DNA from: Fratercula arctica
Taxonomy: Eukaryota > Chordata > Aves > Charadriiformes > Alcidae
Direction: 5' to 3'
DNA length: 64,000 nt
Assembly: GCA_947846985.1 (NCBI GenBank)
Contig: CANTUZ010000005.1
Span: 55,512,389 to 55,576,388, forward strand
Positions 13,001-26,299 of the stretch are shown one piece after another. Both the position numbers and the translations under genes were made by a program. The notes beneath the pieces are model-generated. The model was not told where the DNA came from and made no database searches. It worked only from the letters and a program-made list of their open reading frames with translations. The stretch's first letter is position 1, and each line of letters begins with the position of its first letter.

Positions 13001-16000
13001 AGTTCTTCTGGCCAGTGGCATATATGCTTAGATAACAGACAGAGGAGGATTGAGGGTGACATATTCTATATGTGATAATACCAGACCAGACACATTAGGT
13101 ACGTGCTCTTCGTTAATGGGACAAGGATGGGAAAGAATGTGAATATAAAAACCAGAATTTTACTTGGAACTTCTTGGTGCCAGAAGCATTATTTAAGTTT
13201 TGAAGAACGAAGTTGATGTTTAAACTTAATTTTCCTTTTGTGATCTGGACTGATGACTCTGCCTTCTACTGGCAGACCCTTATCATAGGACTTAACTCAC
13301 GCTCAAGGTCAAAAAAATCTGAATGGGGATACTTTTGGGGAATAATCCAAAAACGTGCTTGTTTTACTTCCTATCCTGCTTAGCAGAGACTCCACTGCTC
13401 ATGACTGACAGCTCTTTTCAACCATCAGAGATTTTGTGTCAATAGGTCAATAGATTTAATATCCTGGGGATATCCCCTTCAGATTACTGATCAGCACCTT
13501 ACAACAGCCAAAGGCCTGGCCTCGGACCATTTGCAGATTTAAACTGAACCAATGGGATGTCAAACTAGGACTTTGGGAGCCTAATCAGTACAAGGTGCAT
13601 AATCTGGTAGTACAGCCGTGGTCTGAAATGGGCAGACGTTAAGTTCACCAGGACGTTTTCCTTCTGTAATAAAACTACAGAGAAAAGAAATCGTATATTC
13701 TTGAGCTGTTCTTTGCTGGGCAAAGGTTTTTGCAAATCTGGACTAATATCTGCAGCTGAACAAAAGCTACATAAATTTGGAAAACTAATTGTTAGTGGGA
13801 AAATACTTGTTTCTTAATGTATTTTTAATAGTGTTTTTGATTGATATCGCACATATACCACATGTATACTCTCTTCTTGTACCTGGTGTCATACAGAAAG
13901 TAAGTGTGACATTATTAGTGACTAATGAACCACAGAAAACTTCATCAGATATCTAAAGTTTCCGATCCATAGTTATTTCAAAATATATTTAAGAGATAAT
14001 TACAACTTCCAGCTTTCTTGAGAAACCTGTAGTCTAAGCAGATTTCTACTGGAATCAAAGCACAAGAACAGACCTTTCTTAGATTTACTTTGGTTTTATA
14101 TCTTTTTTTTTTTCTCTCTAGGTGGCTTTTGTCATTCTGGCCTCTTATTGTAAGCCAGCTGATGGTGATTTTAAGGTCCCACCTTGCATTTCCACAATTT
14201 TTAGGAAAATAGGTGGAAAAACAGTGAAGGGATATGCAAATCAGGTCCCTACTGAGAAAGATACATCTTTGTAAGCTAAAGTGCATTATTAGTCAACAGA
14301 GAGTACACATGGTAGAGACATTACCAATGTCCCAGTTACAGTAAGGGCTTCTGTCTTAGCTTGAACCCCATCAGATGCAGATAATACAATCATGAGTCAG
14401 CAAGCCATAAGCTTCATGAGTTGTATATCTCATTGTTTCCTTCCCCGAGTCCAAAGGAAGGTCTCGTGCAGGGTCACCAGAAGCTCAAGGATGTGTCACT
14501 GACAGCTTGAGGGGAACTGGAGTTGTTAGCATGAGTAGCACTGTCACAGGAGGATGTTTTTTCTCTGTTCCCAATGGATCTCCAGAGCTTCCATTCACTA
14601 ATTAATGATGGAAGCTGCTGTTGTGGGAAAATAATATAAAGGCCCAGATTTTCTGCTGCAGGCAAGGAGCAAGGAGTGCTAATTGGGAAGGAGGTGTGAG
14701 CAAAGATGCCACCTTGCACTGACTGATCATTAGCCAGCTTTTGTCCCTTGCCATGAGTTAGAGCAATCTGAGGGTGACTGTAAATTATGTGGACTGCTAG
14801 TGGCACCAAAGGACCATTATGTGAGCTAGGCCTTGCTGGTGTGTCAGATATACTTGGTAGAGTCTATATATTATCTGCCAGGAAGCAGAAGTGGAGAACA
14901 TCATACTTTGATTTTGAGAATGGGCTAAGGACTGGTTTGGACAAGTGGGAGGAAGCATTAGGTCAAAACCTAAGCCCTTTATTAGGATTTCTGCATTAAC
15001 TTAAGGCTTCAAATTGTACAGATGCTTAGAAAAAGGGCTTTTTGCAGGAGGTATTAAGGAACAGGAAAGGTGCTCTGGCTGAATATATAGCAGTGCTTTA
15101 ACTTCTGCTACTGCTTGAGTGTAGTGGGTACCGCATCTGCTGAACATCCCATGCAGTGCATCGGGCTATGGCTCCAGAGCAAGACCAAACTTCTCAGATG
15201 CTCTGCTGTAGGAAATCTCTTCTGAGGAGCTATATGGTGTCCCTTTGACAAGCTCCTTTATGCCTTCATCTTCTTCCCCTGCAGCTGTGTCACAGGTGTG
15301 ACAGGATTTGACCAATATATATGACCAATATGTGTAGGTCAAGGATGACATGAAGAGGGAAAAGGCAAAAAAGGAACAAATTACATGCTATATGTCTAAA
15401 AAAACCCAACAAAGTCAGTGAAATATATGGAAGCCTTACTCTGAGAAGGGTTTATGAGATCTAGCAGAAATGTGAGCTGTCCTGTCAGCTTTGCCTTTGA
15501 TTTTTTTCCGATCATATTCTATCAGCGCAGAGACAGAGTCATTACTGTTCCTGCACGTTACGGTACTTTGGCACTAGGCCATTCTGCGCATACATGCCAA
15601 GATGCTTTTATAAAACCATTAAAAAAGCAGTACTAATTAGATATTTAGAGGACTAGAAATCCTGAAGGTTAAAATACCAGTGAAGCAGTTATGACCACAA
15701 GTGTGTGTTACATAAGTGAGCCCATGAAGGGCTTTCCTCACTGGGGAACGCAGATGGTATGAACCCGACATTTCTTTTATAGTAGAAGAGCTCAGACTGA
15801 TAAATGTTTTTATACGTGTGCTACTATTCCATACATTTGTTTTAATTTATTGTCTTTTTTTGCAGTCATATTTAAAGGCCCCACCATCATACCTGTTACT
15901 GCACACACAAAAATACAGTCTCTACCTTAAATTCCCTGTGATCTCTTAACCTTTCAGTTTATGAACAGGCTCCAAGGCATATTTTAAGATATCAGATAAA

Positions 16001-17682
16001 TACTATCAATTCTATAGCAGAGAATGAATGTGGGCATGATGTGAAAAGTTTTTTTATTTAAAATTGTTTGTTTTCATGTAACAGTTTCCATATCCTGCAA
16101 ACTTCAAATTACACTAGGCTACGTAACTGGGCAAAAAGAGATAACCAAGGAGGGAAAGACCACTATGTCATGAATGGCTTGGAGAAGGTGGAGGTGGAAG
16201 AAACATTCAAAGAAGAGGAAGTAGGGAGCAATCAGTGAAAGGATGGGGGAAAAGTTTAAAAACAAAAAGAGGACAGCTGCTTATACTTTCTCACAAAATT
16301 GTGACTAGGTGCTACAGAATATTGTGGCGACCAATAGGAAAAATGGCTTAAAAAAAAAGATTAGACAAAGTCATGTAGGTCAAACACAAAGTTACTGTGT
16401 CATCTTTTTGGGATTAGTAGACACGATGACCTGGCGTAATTAACAAAAGGAATCTGTAAGTTGCCAAATGCTGGAAGCAGGGAGGGTATATTTAGGGAAT
16501 GACCCTAAATTCTTCCCTAAACGTCTGATACCATCAATAGTCAAAGACAGGCTACGTGGACCTTTGGTCTGACCCAGTTTATCAACTCTTACACACAAGA
16601 CACTGATCCTTATGTATAGTTGTGGCTGACAGCCCCTGTGAATACTGATGATATGGTTTAGTCCTTTTTTTCCCCCTGGATCCATTTTAGAGACTCTAGT
16701 CCAAAGCTGAAGAGCGGTCTGAGAACAGAAGCGCTAGCCCTTCATTACAACTACGAGGTGCAGCAAACGCTCCTGCAACATGATGTGAGGTTGCAGTCAT
16801 GGAGCTGTGCCGTCCATCCTCCTCTCCCCATTTAAATGGTGTCAGTATCCACCCCGCCTTCTCTGGTTCATAGTAAATGTGACTTCCTTCTGAAAGATGA
16901 AGATCAATCCAGGGAATGGGACAAAGCCTTTCCTTGCAGCAACATTTGGCCACCCTCTGTATTAGCCCAGTCTTACACCTTTGTGTAGAATTAACAGGTC
17001 CTACAGGTCCAAGACTGGTAGTAACTCAGCTCTCAGCTTGCTTGGACCGCAATCATTGTACCTCACTGACTAGCTCATGCTTTGGTTTCAGAAGGTGATG
17101 AAAAGAGAGACTGTTTTTCCAGCTGAGTGCAGAGTACAGCTGAGAAATAAAGGTGAGCATATTTCTGTCACATGTCCTGATTTGCTCGGTGGTGTTTGAT
17201 ATTCTGACCCGGCCGTTCTGTTTCCCAAGTAACTTGAGACACTCCGAAACAGCTGCAGAAGGTGTCACAATCACTGAAAAAAAAAGTATAATATAAATCT
17301 AAATATCTGAAATGCAGGGTGATTCAGCCCCACTGTATTCACACTAATGCGCTAGCAAGTCCCCACGGACACGGACACACATACGAGGACAGAAATAACA
17401 GGGAGCAAAGGAGAGGAAATTACACAATCATGAGACTAATGGAAAACAAGACAGTGGGGCTGTGATAGCGTACCCACAATGGCGTTTGATTCAGAGACTC
17501 CTTGCCTTAAATGACATGTATTATCAAAGTTACCCTGTGTGGATCTCTCTCTATTTTTGTTCCCCAGATTTTGTAATCCTCTTTCAGCTTGACACCTTGT
17601 TTTCCTTAGCTGCAGGGTATGATATAGTAAAACGGGTATGCATCCATCTGTAAGTTGCACTTAAGCAGATATGTGCACTCTG
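13001..17682. other. Gene-free sequence
   Basis: No supported gene, RNA gene or repeat. A 111-codon frame on the minus strand (14,474-14,809) resembles no protein family I know and is within chance length. Confidence 0.5.
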
Positions 17683-17752
17683 TGTACATGTACATAATAT
17701 TTTTAGATAGTATATAAATGTGGTACATATATAGGCATATATATATGCACAC
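17683..17752. repeat. TA/TG-rich simple sequence
   Basis: Imperfect alternating pyrimidine-purine sequence (TA, CA and GTAC runs) about 70 bases long. Confidence 0.7.
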
Positions 17753-19058
17753 ACAAATTAATACTTTGATGTATTTAGCGTTTTCAGCTAATTATACCTT
17801 GCAGTCTCATGTTAATTCCCATCTGAAACATTTGGCATGATTCCTGCTAATTCATTTATATTAATGAGGGGAGGATCCTCTGAGCAATAATCAGTTAAAA
17901 ATCATGACTAGCTTTGTTAATAAATACCAGATTGGTACATGATACTGTATTGGCTTGTCCTTAATTAGGAAGCACTGGAAGGAGTACCAAGAGGGAAATA
18001 CTCATAAATTTTTCTTTTAAAGTCTAACTGCTCCGGTATTTGCATCTTTGAAACGGAGAGAAAAATGATAACTTTGAAATTTTTTAATTTTCCTGCACTT
18101 AAAACAGCTTATCTTTAATTAAGATATACATTTGATATAGAAGTTTTTCCAACCAAGTCCATGTAGGAAAAGAAAAATCAAGAGAAACATGAGCAACATC
18201 GCTAAGTGTTAGGTAATTGAAATACTCAATTTAAATATTAGAAAACTTGAAATTTTATGAAGCATTTGGGGAGGCTGGATGGCTCAGGGAACTAGTAATG
18301 AACTAGTGAAGTCTTCATTTCTAGGTGATTGATTGCAGTTGCATCTAGGAAAGGCTAAAAAGTCATTCCCGTAAGCCTGTGTGCAGCAGGGGCTGGGCCC
18401 TGCTTTCATAAGCCAGGTCTTACTCTCAGCCGGGAGTCCAGGAGTGAAAGGGCATCCAAACAGAACTGGAAGATGTTAGCAAGGACAGGCATGCAATATC
18501 TTTGGAGCCTGAATGGCCTGGAATGGTCATGGGTAAGTTGCTCATATAGTCAGTGAATTATTACTGGGTTTTTCAATCTCAGAATCCTTTAAAGTAGCAA
18601 CTTTTTCTGGCATCACTTTCAGTGATTTTTTTTCCTCTCATGTCTTCTAAATACTTAACATCACGGTAGGCTTGCCAATGTGCAATCCACTGGTGCATGT
18701 TTATGCCAAATACCTCCAGCATATGTATGCTTATTTTCTCAGTAGCCAGTAATATGAGTTACTGATACAGGAAAAACATAATTAACAATGCTAAGTTTTT
18801 GAGATCTACTGAACAACAGCTCGGCAGGGACTGATGGCCCTGGTTTATGCCATGGTGGAAACTGAAGTCATTGCTGCTTCTTATCAGGATCTTCAGAATA
18901 GGTTAGTCCTTTGAAGCCTGAGTCATGGATGTGCTGATCTTGAGCGCAGCAGCACTGAACTCTGCTCCTGCCAGGACAGTGCTGCTAGAGAGGATACGCC
19001 AACGTAAGCCTGGTTTGTGTTGGTCAGATGGGCTTGCAGGTGACCCAACAGGGAACCG
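17753..19058. other. Gene-free; possible conserved non-coding stretch at the left
   Basis: The first 220 bases (about 17,780-17,970) are repeat-free and hold many homeodomain-type TAAT/ATTA cores. Such composition is common in conserved developmental enhancers but does not prove one. The rest shows nothing identifiable. Confidence 0.3.
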
Positions 19059-19084
19059 CAGAAGTGCTTAGCTAAGCACTTCTG
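19059..19084. repeat. 26-bp perfect palindrome
   Basis: CAGAAGTGCTTAG is followed directly by its exact reverse complement CTAAGCACTTCTG, with no spacer. The symmetry stops abruptly at both edges. By rough reckoning a perfect 13-base arm is expected far less than once by chance in 64 kb. There is no flanking repeat or element end to explain it. It could be a small inverted duplication or a dimeric protein-binding site. Confidence 0.95.
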
Positions 19085-21498
19085 ATCTGGAAGGCGTGAG
19101 ACCAGCCAGAGGCACTGCTGTCAGTTTGTGAAGTTGTGCCTCCATTTTCCCCTCCAACGTTTGTTTGCCCAGTCTGTTCACCCTGGAAGCGGCTTGGGGC
19201 AGAGACTGTTTCTTACAGTGTATGTATACAGCGCAGTGAGCTGGACCTCCCTTTGGACCTCAAAGAATTGTTAAAGAACAAAAAGTCCTGCAATGGCAAC
19301 AGGAGAAGAAAAAACTCTAGGGGCAGTGTGCGGAGAGGGGCACCATGGGAGGGGTGGGACCATGGGACCATCCCATGTGAGTGTGAGGAATGACTTCCAG
19401 GGCAAATGAGGGGCAAGCCCATTGAGAGGAGTGGGATGGTGACAATGTCTTCTGGTGTAGCTGTGCTTAATGGGGATGGACCAAGCCCTTGGTTGGTGGC
19501 ATGGGATGGCAGGCCCTGGGCACTGCAGGAGCAAGTGGAGGGCTGCCATGAGAAGGCAGCGTAGAGATACAGTGAAAGTGGATCTGTTTTGAGAAACTGG
19601 TTTTCAGACATCTCCCCGTATCAAAGTTTTTCTGAATATCTCTTAGCCCCTATTACGCCTTTTCCTTTTACGTCTTTTCAAACCCTACTGTCTTTACTCA
19701 TACTTTCTTCTCTTTCAGGACTTCATATCTCCTGAATCAATAGTTTCGAAAAGATGCTGTGTTTAGGATCAGAGAGACCTGAGGAGATTATTGCCAAAAG
19801 CAGAAGGACCTCTTATGGGACTGGGTTTTGTCTCCTGGTCTAACCAAGTCTGACCTCCTGCTGGTCTCCCTGTTTTCTCTAGTGCTGAGGCACAACATCA
19901 GTTTTCTCTTGGGTGGTGAAGGGAGGCTGGGAAGGAAGGGACAAGGGAGAAGAGGTATTGCTGGGGCTGGACAGTGTGGGGTGGATGCTCCACTGAGGAC
20001 TTCCCAGTCTGAGCGTCTTGTCACCTGAATCCTCAGTAGTGTTTATGACTAAAGAAATAAACATCAGTTCGCTACTGATTTCAGACTCTGTTTAACAATC
20101 CTGAGCAGAAAGTCTCACTGTTTGTCAAATAAGTGAGAAAAAAATTAATAATTGGGAAATTAATTAATTTTGACTCTCTTTAAATTGCTCATAACAAATG
20201 ATAAAATATTTCTAAAATAATAACCTGAAAATGGTTTTAAAAAATCACTTGACAGGATCCTTTTAAATTTACCAGTGGCAGAATGATTGCAAATGTATAT
20301 CAAACAGCTGCTTTCAGATGCAGGTAAGCTGCTATTGAAAAGAGATTTAATCCTAACTGTTTATGCCTGCTTTTGATGATAGTGCAGTTGAGTATTGTGT
20401 TACTTAATAATGCATTCAAGCACCTGTTTAGAGAAGGTATATTCCACTATGGTCCAAAATGAAAACAACCCCATTACTTGTCGGGGTTTCATTCATAATT
20501 CTTGTATCATGCTCTGATTAGAGTATACATTGAACCTCAGATGAGCATTACCTAAGGCACATTGCGTTAAATGTACTGTATAAACTAGGCACAAACCACA
20601 AAGCTACCTTTAACTTGCACAAAACAGCAAGTAGAAATTGATTAAAATATGCATTCTACTAATATAACGGCTGGTCTCAGTATAAAAATTAATTAATGCT
20701 AATAGTACACAATCAAAACTGCTTTCAGAATTTTTCTTAGAACATTAACTAAAATGTTCATCTTTTTAATGCATTTGACTGAACCTCTGAGACTAAAAGC
20801 TTTGCTTCCTCCATGCAAATGTGAAAAAAAATCACAGCCTGAATTTCCAAGTGGTTATTTTATAGCAACCTCCCCCAGCCATTTGCTTTTGGATTTCTTG
20901 TTAACCTGAGCCTGGTCCCAGGCCATGTGTGAGGTTGTACTATTAGCTACTACAGATTAAGGTGGCAGCCCTGGGAATCGAGGCCAATAACATATGCAGA
21001 TTGAGCCACAGAGCAGAGAAGGAGATAACTAAATGAAAAAAGGGGAAAGGATATTGTGTTTAAAGAGGCAGCTCAGCGATATTCTAGGCTTTTGGCTCAC
21101 AGTTATTCTGAGCACAAGGCATGAATATTTGTCAAAAAAAAAACCCCACCAACTCCAGGGCACTCTCTGCCTCACAGTCCCGGTTTGTTTGGTTGCTTTT
21201 TACATTTGGGCAAGACATTTCGCTTTATTGGGATGAATTTTCCTTAGCCATTTTCATTTCCGAAATATAAAACTTTAAAGAGCCCACTGCTGTGGGCATA
21301 GCAAGGGTCTAATCCTCTGGCTCCCATGGGGTGTTGTGAGAGGTGCCTTGGACTGGCCTTGGACTTTGAGCCTCCAAAGCAAGAATTCCCTTTGGATTGT
21401 GTCGAATCTGTCAGTATCATTGGTGCGTATCTCCAAGAAAAAGCCTTCAATCTGGGATATGAGTTATTTAATAATAGAAGTGGGTTTGATTCATGTAT
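19085..21498. other. Gene-free sequence
   Basis: A somewhat GC-richer part (19,136-20,030) carries overlapping open frames on both strands. They have no recognisable domain and look like chance frames. From 20,040 the sequence is AT-rich, with dense TAATTA-type cores near 20,150-20,230 and 20,640-20,720. Confidence 0.5.
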
Positions 21499-21553
21499 TT
21501 TATATATATAAACACACACCAGCACACATGTATACACATGTATATATATAAAC
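21499..21553. repeat. TA/CA simple sequence with 13-nt flanking direct repeat
   Basis: TATATATATAAAC occurs at 21,501-21,513 and again at 21,541-21,553, bracketing a CA/TG-rich core. It looks like a degenerate dinucleotide microsatellite. Confidence 0.8.
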
Positions 21554-22627
21554 TTCTCATTATTCACAGGTACTGAGTTATTCCCTTTCTTCCTCTCACT
21601 ATTTGTCCCCTCTCCTTCTTATGCCATCTGACTTTTCCTCTCAATTTTTCTTCTGTTTCTCAGAATCCACCTCAAACCTTTCCGAATTTCAGGTCCTTTT
21701 TTTCTCCTCATTTCCCCAGATACCTCTGCATCTTTCTAAAAATCCAGAGAGGCTTAAAAACAAAAATGGTTGGCCTGAGAGATATGCTACCAAAACCTAC
21801 AGAGACACCAACAGTTTGCATTGTAAAATGGTTTTGTCTGGACATTATCTATCAAGAGCTCCAACAAGAGTTCTCAGATACTTGGTGCCTTGACGCATGG
21901 CTTTTCACACTTCCAGCACCCATCAGGTTTTTTTGCATTTATGATTTTAGCAATGCGTGGTGATGCAATTTGATGGCATTGTTTAGAAAAACAGTCTTCC
22001 TTTTAATGATATAAACATAAGCAAACTCCCTACTTTGTTGATGTGCTCAGCAATCCAGGAAAACAGGAACACTGGATTCAGTTTCCAGCTCCTACCTGAG
22101 TTGGACATGGTTGCTTGCACTCTTCCTTTGTCAGCTTTCCCTCTTCAGAGGAAAGGACTGCAACTTGTTTCTGCTTTGCTTAGTCTCAGTTTTGTGGAAC
22201 TAGTTTTGGTTACGTCCCTCATTGCCCTGAGGAAACTCAGGGGAGTTCATCCAGAACAAACCACCTCCTGCCTTCAACACCCGCTCCCCTCTGCTTGTGT
22301 GCTAGTATGGTCAGCTTCACACTGGCTAATTTGCCATCTTTTTAGCTTTGCTTTGGGTTCATATTTCATTGCCCTGTACTTTCTTTACAGGTACGGTGTA
22401 TTTTCTTTGTTCTCTTCCAGGCTAACAGTGACCTGGGCCATCTCAGCCACAGATACCTGTCACCGCTGTCAGAGAGATCCAAAGTGCTGTTCCTCCACGG
22501 AGAGATACTCTCAAGGCAATCCCTGGTGCTGTCTGTTCCATGCTTTTTTCCTGTCCTTATACATTTTAATAACCAAACATTAACATACAGAAACATTTCA
22601 TCATCAGCCAGGTGAGAGCTAACTAGC
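21554..22627. other. Gene-free; long chance frame
   Basis: A 182-codon + frame runs from 22,035 to 22,583. Its translation is hydrophobic with scattered cysteines and resembles no family I know. Two polypyrimidine-AG sequences near 22,391 and 22,420 look like splice acceptors, but no donor or conserved coding block supports an exon. Confidence 0.4.
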
Positions 22628-22645
22628 TTTTTTTTTTTTTTTTTT
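22628..22645 (+). repeat. Poly-T run
   Basis: Eighteen consecutive T residues. No SINE or LINE body adjoins it that would make it a retroposon tail. Confidence 0.95.
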
Positions 22646-23639
22646 ATTATTTGCATTTGTTCTATGTTTCAAAGATGATTTAACGTTGCAAAATTTGGAC
22701 AGTTGACTTAAGGAGACATTATTAATGGAAATATTAAACAATTACAATCAGACCTTTAATGTAATTGAACAAAATGTTCATCCACCCTGCCAAATGGAGT
22801 GAATAGTTATAGGTTTTGAGAGGACAGATGGATGTGTGGTAAGCCATCTACCTTCCTGGGCAGCTAGAGATATCAGCAAGCTACCTAGAAAGACACGGAT
22901 AACTGGACCTGTGGGATGCTCAGGACTAAATGATCCTAAAAGGAAGGCAGCTTTCTTTCAAAGGTATTTTCAGTCACACATTAGAGAAATTGCTAATCAT
23001 TAAAGAATTATCTATAAGAAGAGAATACAATCTATGGTTACGTACTTTACAGTTTCTGTCTGGGGATGATGAATTATTGGTAGTCCCGAAAAAGGCTCCT
23101 TCCTTTTCACTGTTTCAAAGCAGACAGACATAAAGTTGTAGGTGATGAACGCAGCTAAAAGATTGGTGAAAGCGTACTGTGAAGCAGCACGTCTCCTGGC
23201 TTTGGCTTGAGCCTATTTGAGAACTGGTAAGAGCCTCAATGGCTATTCCAATGGCTATAAGCAAGATTGCTAATAAGTACTTCAACTTAATGAAAAACTC
23301 ACTGCTTTAAAAGAAGTGCTTACCTCGACACTGGTCCACTGGAGCAAATACTTTATACAGGGAATCCTTCTACAATGTGGATTTTATTTGAAAATTTTCC
23401 GCGGTCATATCATAGCAAATTGCATCAAATCTAATATAAGAGCGGAAATACTGGGAAAAATCCTAGGTCCATCAAACCTAGTCTGCTCTCTTTTAAAAAC
23501 AGCTTGTTATGGATGTTTGAAGAAAGAATTTCAGAAGAAAGCAAATATAGATGCTTCCCCAGTATAATCTCCCAGCTTCTGGTAGTATGTTGTGCAAGGG
23601 GATTCTGAGCTGAATGGGACACCTGATGTCTCTTGAAGG
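22646..23639. other. Gene-free AT-rich sequence
   Basis: Nothing supported. The last 60 to 100 bases may already belong to the 3' region of the LINE that follows. Confidence 0.5.
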
Positions 23640-24765
23640 ACTATTTTTCATGGTTTCCAACTTTGCTCTGAAACTACTTATACTTTTAGCATCCAAAACA
23701 TATTCTGGCAAGGAGTTCCACAGTTACATCAAAAGATACTTCCCCTGGTTTGTTTTAAATCTGATACTTGATATTTCACTTCAGACTGGCAATCCAAAGC
23801 ACTTTGTCATCTTTTTATTTTTTTAAATTATAATAGCTAATATAGGACCTATTGTTAGTTTATCTTCTCTTTGGGTTTTTTTCCTTTGTATAGACTTGCA
23901 TTTTATTTTACTTGGCATTTCACCACCCAGCTACCCAGCATTGTATTCTTCTCATGTAAACTTAACTCTCTGAACAGATACTTAGTCTAAGCTAGAGCTG
24001 CCTTATGACAGACATCTAAGAGAAACAGGATGAATCATTGGCTGGAAACACCTTTGCTTTATTCATTGCTTATGCCATCTCCATTAATTCATTTCTCCGT
24101 AAGCATGCTAATTCTGGTTGAGGTTTTTTGCAGTATTTCCAACCAATTCACCCAGTAGAGAAATTAGCCTTACTGCTTTACAGCTTCCTGGGTCTCCCTC
24201 CCCACTCCAAAATGCTTTAAAAAAGTTGTATCATATTTCCCACCTCCATTCCTCTGGCACTCAGGGCAATTTAAGCACTAGGTTACACACCACAGTGAGT
24301 AGTTTGGCAATTTCATATTTGAGTTCCTTCAGAGCTCTTGCATGAATACTATCTGGTTCTGATGATTTGTCACTATTCATTTTATCGATTTGTTCTTAAA
24401 CCTCTTCTACTGACACATCAATTTAAGACAGTTCCTCATATTTGTCCCCCAAAAAGAATAGTTCCAGTGTGGAAACCTCCCTAAGCTCCTCTGCAGCGAA
24501 CACTGATGCAAAGAATTCATTTAGCTTTTCTGACATGGCCTTATCTTCCTTGAGTGTTCTTCTTACACCTGTAGGCCTGATTGACTCCCTGGCAGGTTTC
24601 CTGCTTCTGGTGTATTTGGAAAAAAAAAAAAAAAAAAAAAAATTATTATTTTTATGCCTTTAGCAAGTTATTCTTCAGATTTTCATATCTCCTGCATTCT
24701 TCTAGTTTTGTGTTTAGACTGCTACAGTTTATATTCTTTTCCATTTTCCTTTGTCAGAAAACATA
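23640..24765 (-). mobile_element. Ancient CR1/L3-type LINE, internally deleted
   Basis: Read on the minus strand, 24,660-24,090 keeps one frame for well over 100 codons with only a few stops. It spells a recognisable CR1-family ORF2 segment: a 'SRKPAR' linker, 'EDKAMSEKLNEFFASVF', 'FFLGDK', 'EEV-EQIDKMNSDKS', 'HARALKELKYEIAKLL', then a degenerate 'GDPG...LISL' reverse-transcriptase entry. The left part (about 23,640-23,960) matches the 3' non-coding half of the same family as found in turtles and crocodilians, including a 'ttggcatttcacc...cccagctacccag' section. The central and C-terminal RT appears deleted. Stops and indels make it inactive. The left boundary is uncertain. Family placement rests on remembered motif order. 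Confidence 0.85.
24620..24642 (+). repeat. Poly-A run inside the CR1/L3 element
   Basis: Twenty-three consecutive A residues. It sits within the element's coding region, where relatives have a shorter A/T-rich stretch, so it looks like slippage expansion and not a retroposon tail. Confidence 0.95.
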
Positions 24766-26271
24766 GCATGAGACAGAACAAATAAAGGAAGCAAACAAGC
24801 AGGTTATTGGGGACAGGGTAAGAGGGACAAAGTAGCAAAAATGCAAGACTGTTATCTATTCTTACACAATCAAGAACACCACTAAATGTCATTGCTTGCC
24901 TGGTCTCCTCCAGATATTGTGGAAAAGGTGAATTCTACTAAAGAGTTAGAATGATTACTAGCTAATATTTGACAGGTTCACTAAGGATCTTGAGGGAAAA
25001 GAAGTTCATTTCTAATTTAAATATTTTCATCAGATTTGAGAAAAATTGCCTGATATTTCTGATATCCACCACTCTGTGGAAAAGGCACATCAAAGGGCAG
25101 TAAATTTTTTGGGTTTCATTTTAACAGAAAATGAAGTGATTTCAGACCGAAGAGCTATTGTGATGAGCCTCATAATTGCATTAGTAGCAAACTTTTATTG
25201 GTTGGCTTCAAATGTTTTCACCCAGCTTTCAGCTCAAATTTACAGTTCCATTTGTATGTTCTTTCTTTCAGTTCATTGTCACCCTAGATTTTCAAGAGGC
25301 TTCATTAATGTCTTAACCTTTTTGTCTTCTCTTTCTTTCTCTTTCTATATTTTATTTGGAGAAACAGAAAATAGCTGAGTGTAAGTGAAACTTTCTCCTC
25401 TGTATCTGAATTCCATCAACTGAGCAAATAAATAAGGAGAAGGACTTCTGCACATAATGTTGTTGTGTATTTGTTAATGCAGTGACATAAAGATTGCGGA
25501 AATAGTGCAAAAAAGGTATGTGAAAGCGAGTTGGAAGGCTGAGACAAAGCTAACCATGGGTTCCCTACTAATAGATCTTGCTTGCAGTAAATATTTAGGA
25601 GCAGGCTAGAAACTTGGAGGAGGAGGAGAAAACAAGTAAAAGAAGTAGCTGAAAATAGATCTTTTCCAGCAATTCTGCTCATGCTGCTCACAGACCTCAA
25701 CATGAATCCAGCCCAAGGACAAAGACCCAGGACTAAACAGAAGGGTGCAAAGATAAATCTTTTCCTCTTTTTCCTTTACTTAATGCAGAAAAAAATATCA
25801 AATAGTCCAAACCACAAACCTGTAAGAGGTGCTCCATATCAACACCAACTAGGGAGCAACGTGAAAACTATTTGAGAAGTTTGTAAGGGGAAACTCCTTC
25901 CTCCAAATAGTTTCTCCTCTGTGAAGCCCTTTTACACCGTGAAGGTGGCCAGAGTTTGCTCAACTAGAAGGTCTTTGTGTGAGGCATCAAGGGGCTTAAA
26001 TTTACATCATGTCTTTACCTTGAAATTTACCGCCTTAGCATTCCTGATGAGAGACTGAAGAGTATTTCTGCTTTCTCTTTGCACCTTGGAATGGCAAAGA
26101 GCAATCATCAAGGCGGCTATTGTGGTGCACTATGAACACAGGAGCATCAGAAGGCTCGTGTGGCTGGTTTTCCACTGGTCATTTCTCCAGCAGAGCTTTT
26201 AATAGACAGAATTTCTTGTTTGAAGTTATCTGCCATGTTTAAAGGTTGAAAGAAGAATAAATAATTCTTTG
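24766..26271. other. Gene-free AT-rich sequence
   Basis: A 110-codon + frame at 25,046-25,378 and a 95-codon minus frame at 25,416-25,703 show no recognisable domain. Nothing else supported. Confidence 0.5.
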
Positions 26272-26299
26272 TTTTTTTTTGTTTTTTTTTTTTTTTTTT
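26272..26299 (+). repeat. Poly-T run (T9-G-T18)
   Basis: Two T homopolymers separated by one G. No adjoining retroposon body was recognised. Confidence 0.95.

Noticed and set aside
22035..22583. 182-codon + frame with splice-acceptor-like sequences
   Set aside because: No recognisable domain, no donor site, no conserved-looking core. Polypyrimidine-AG is common in this T-rich sequence.
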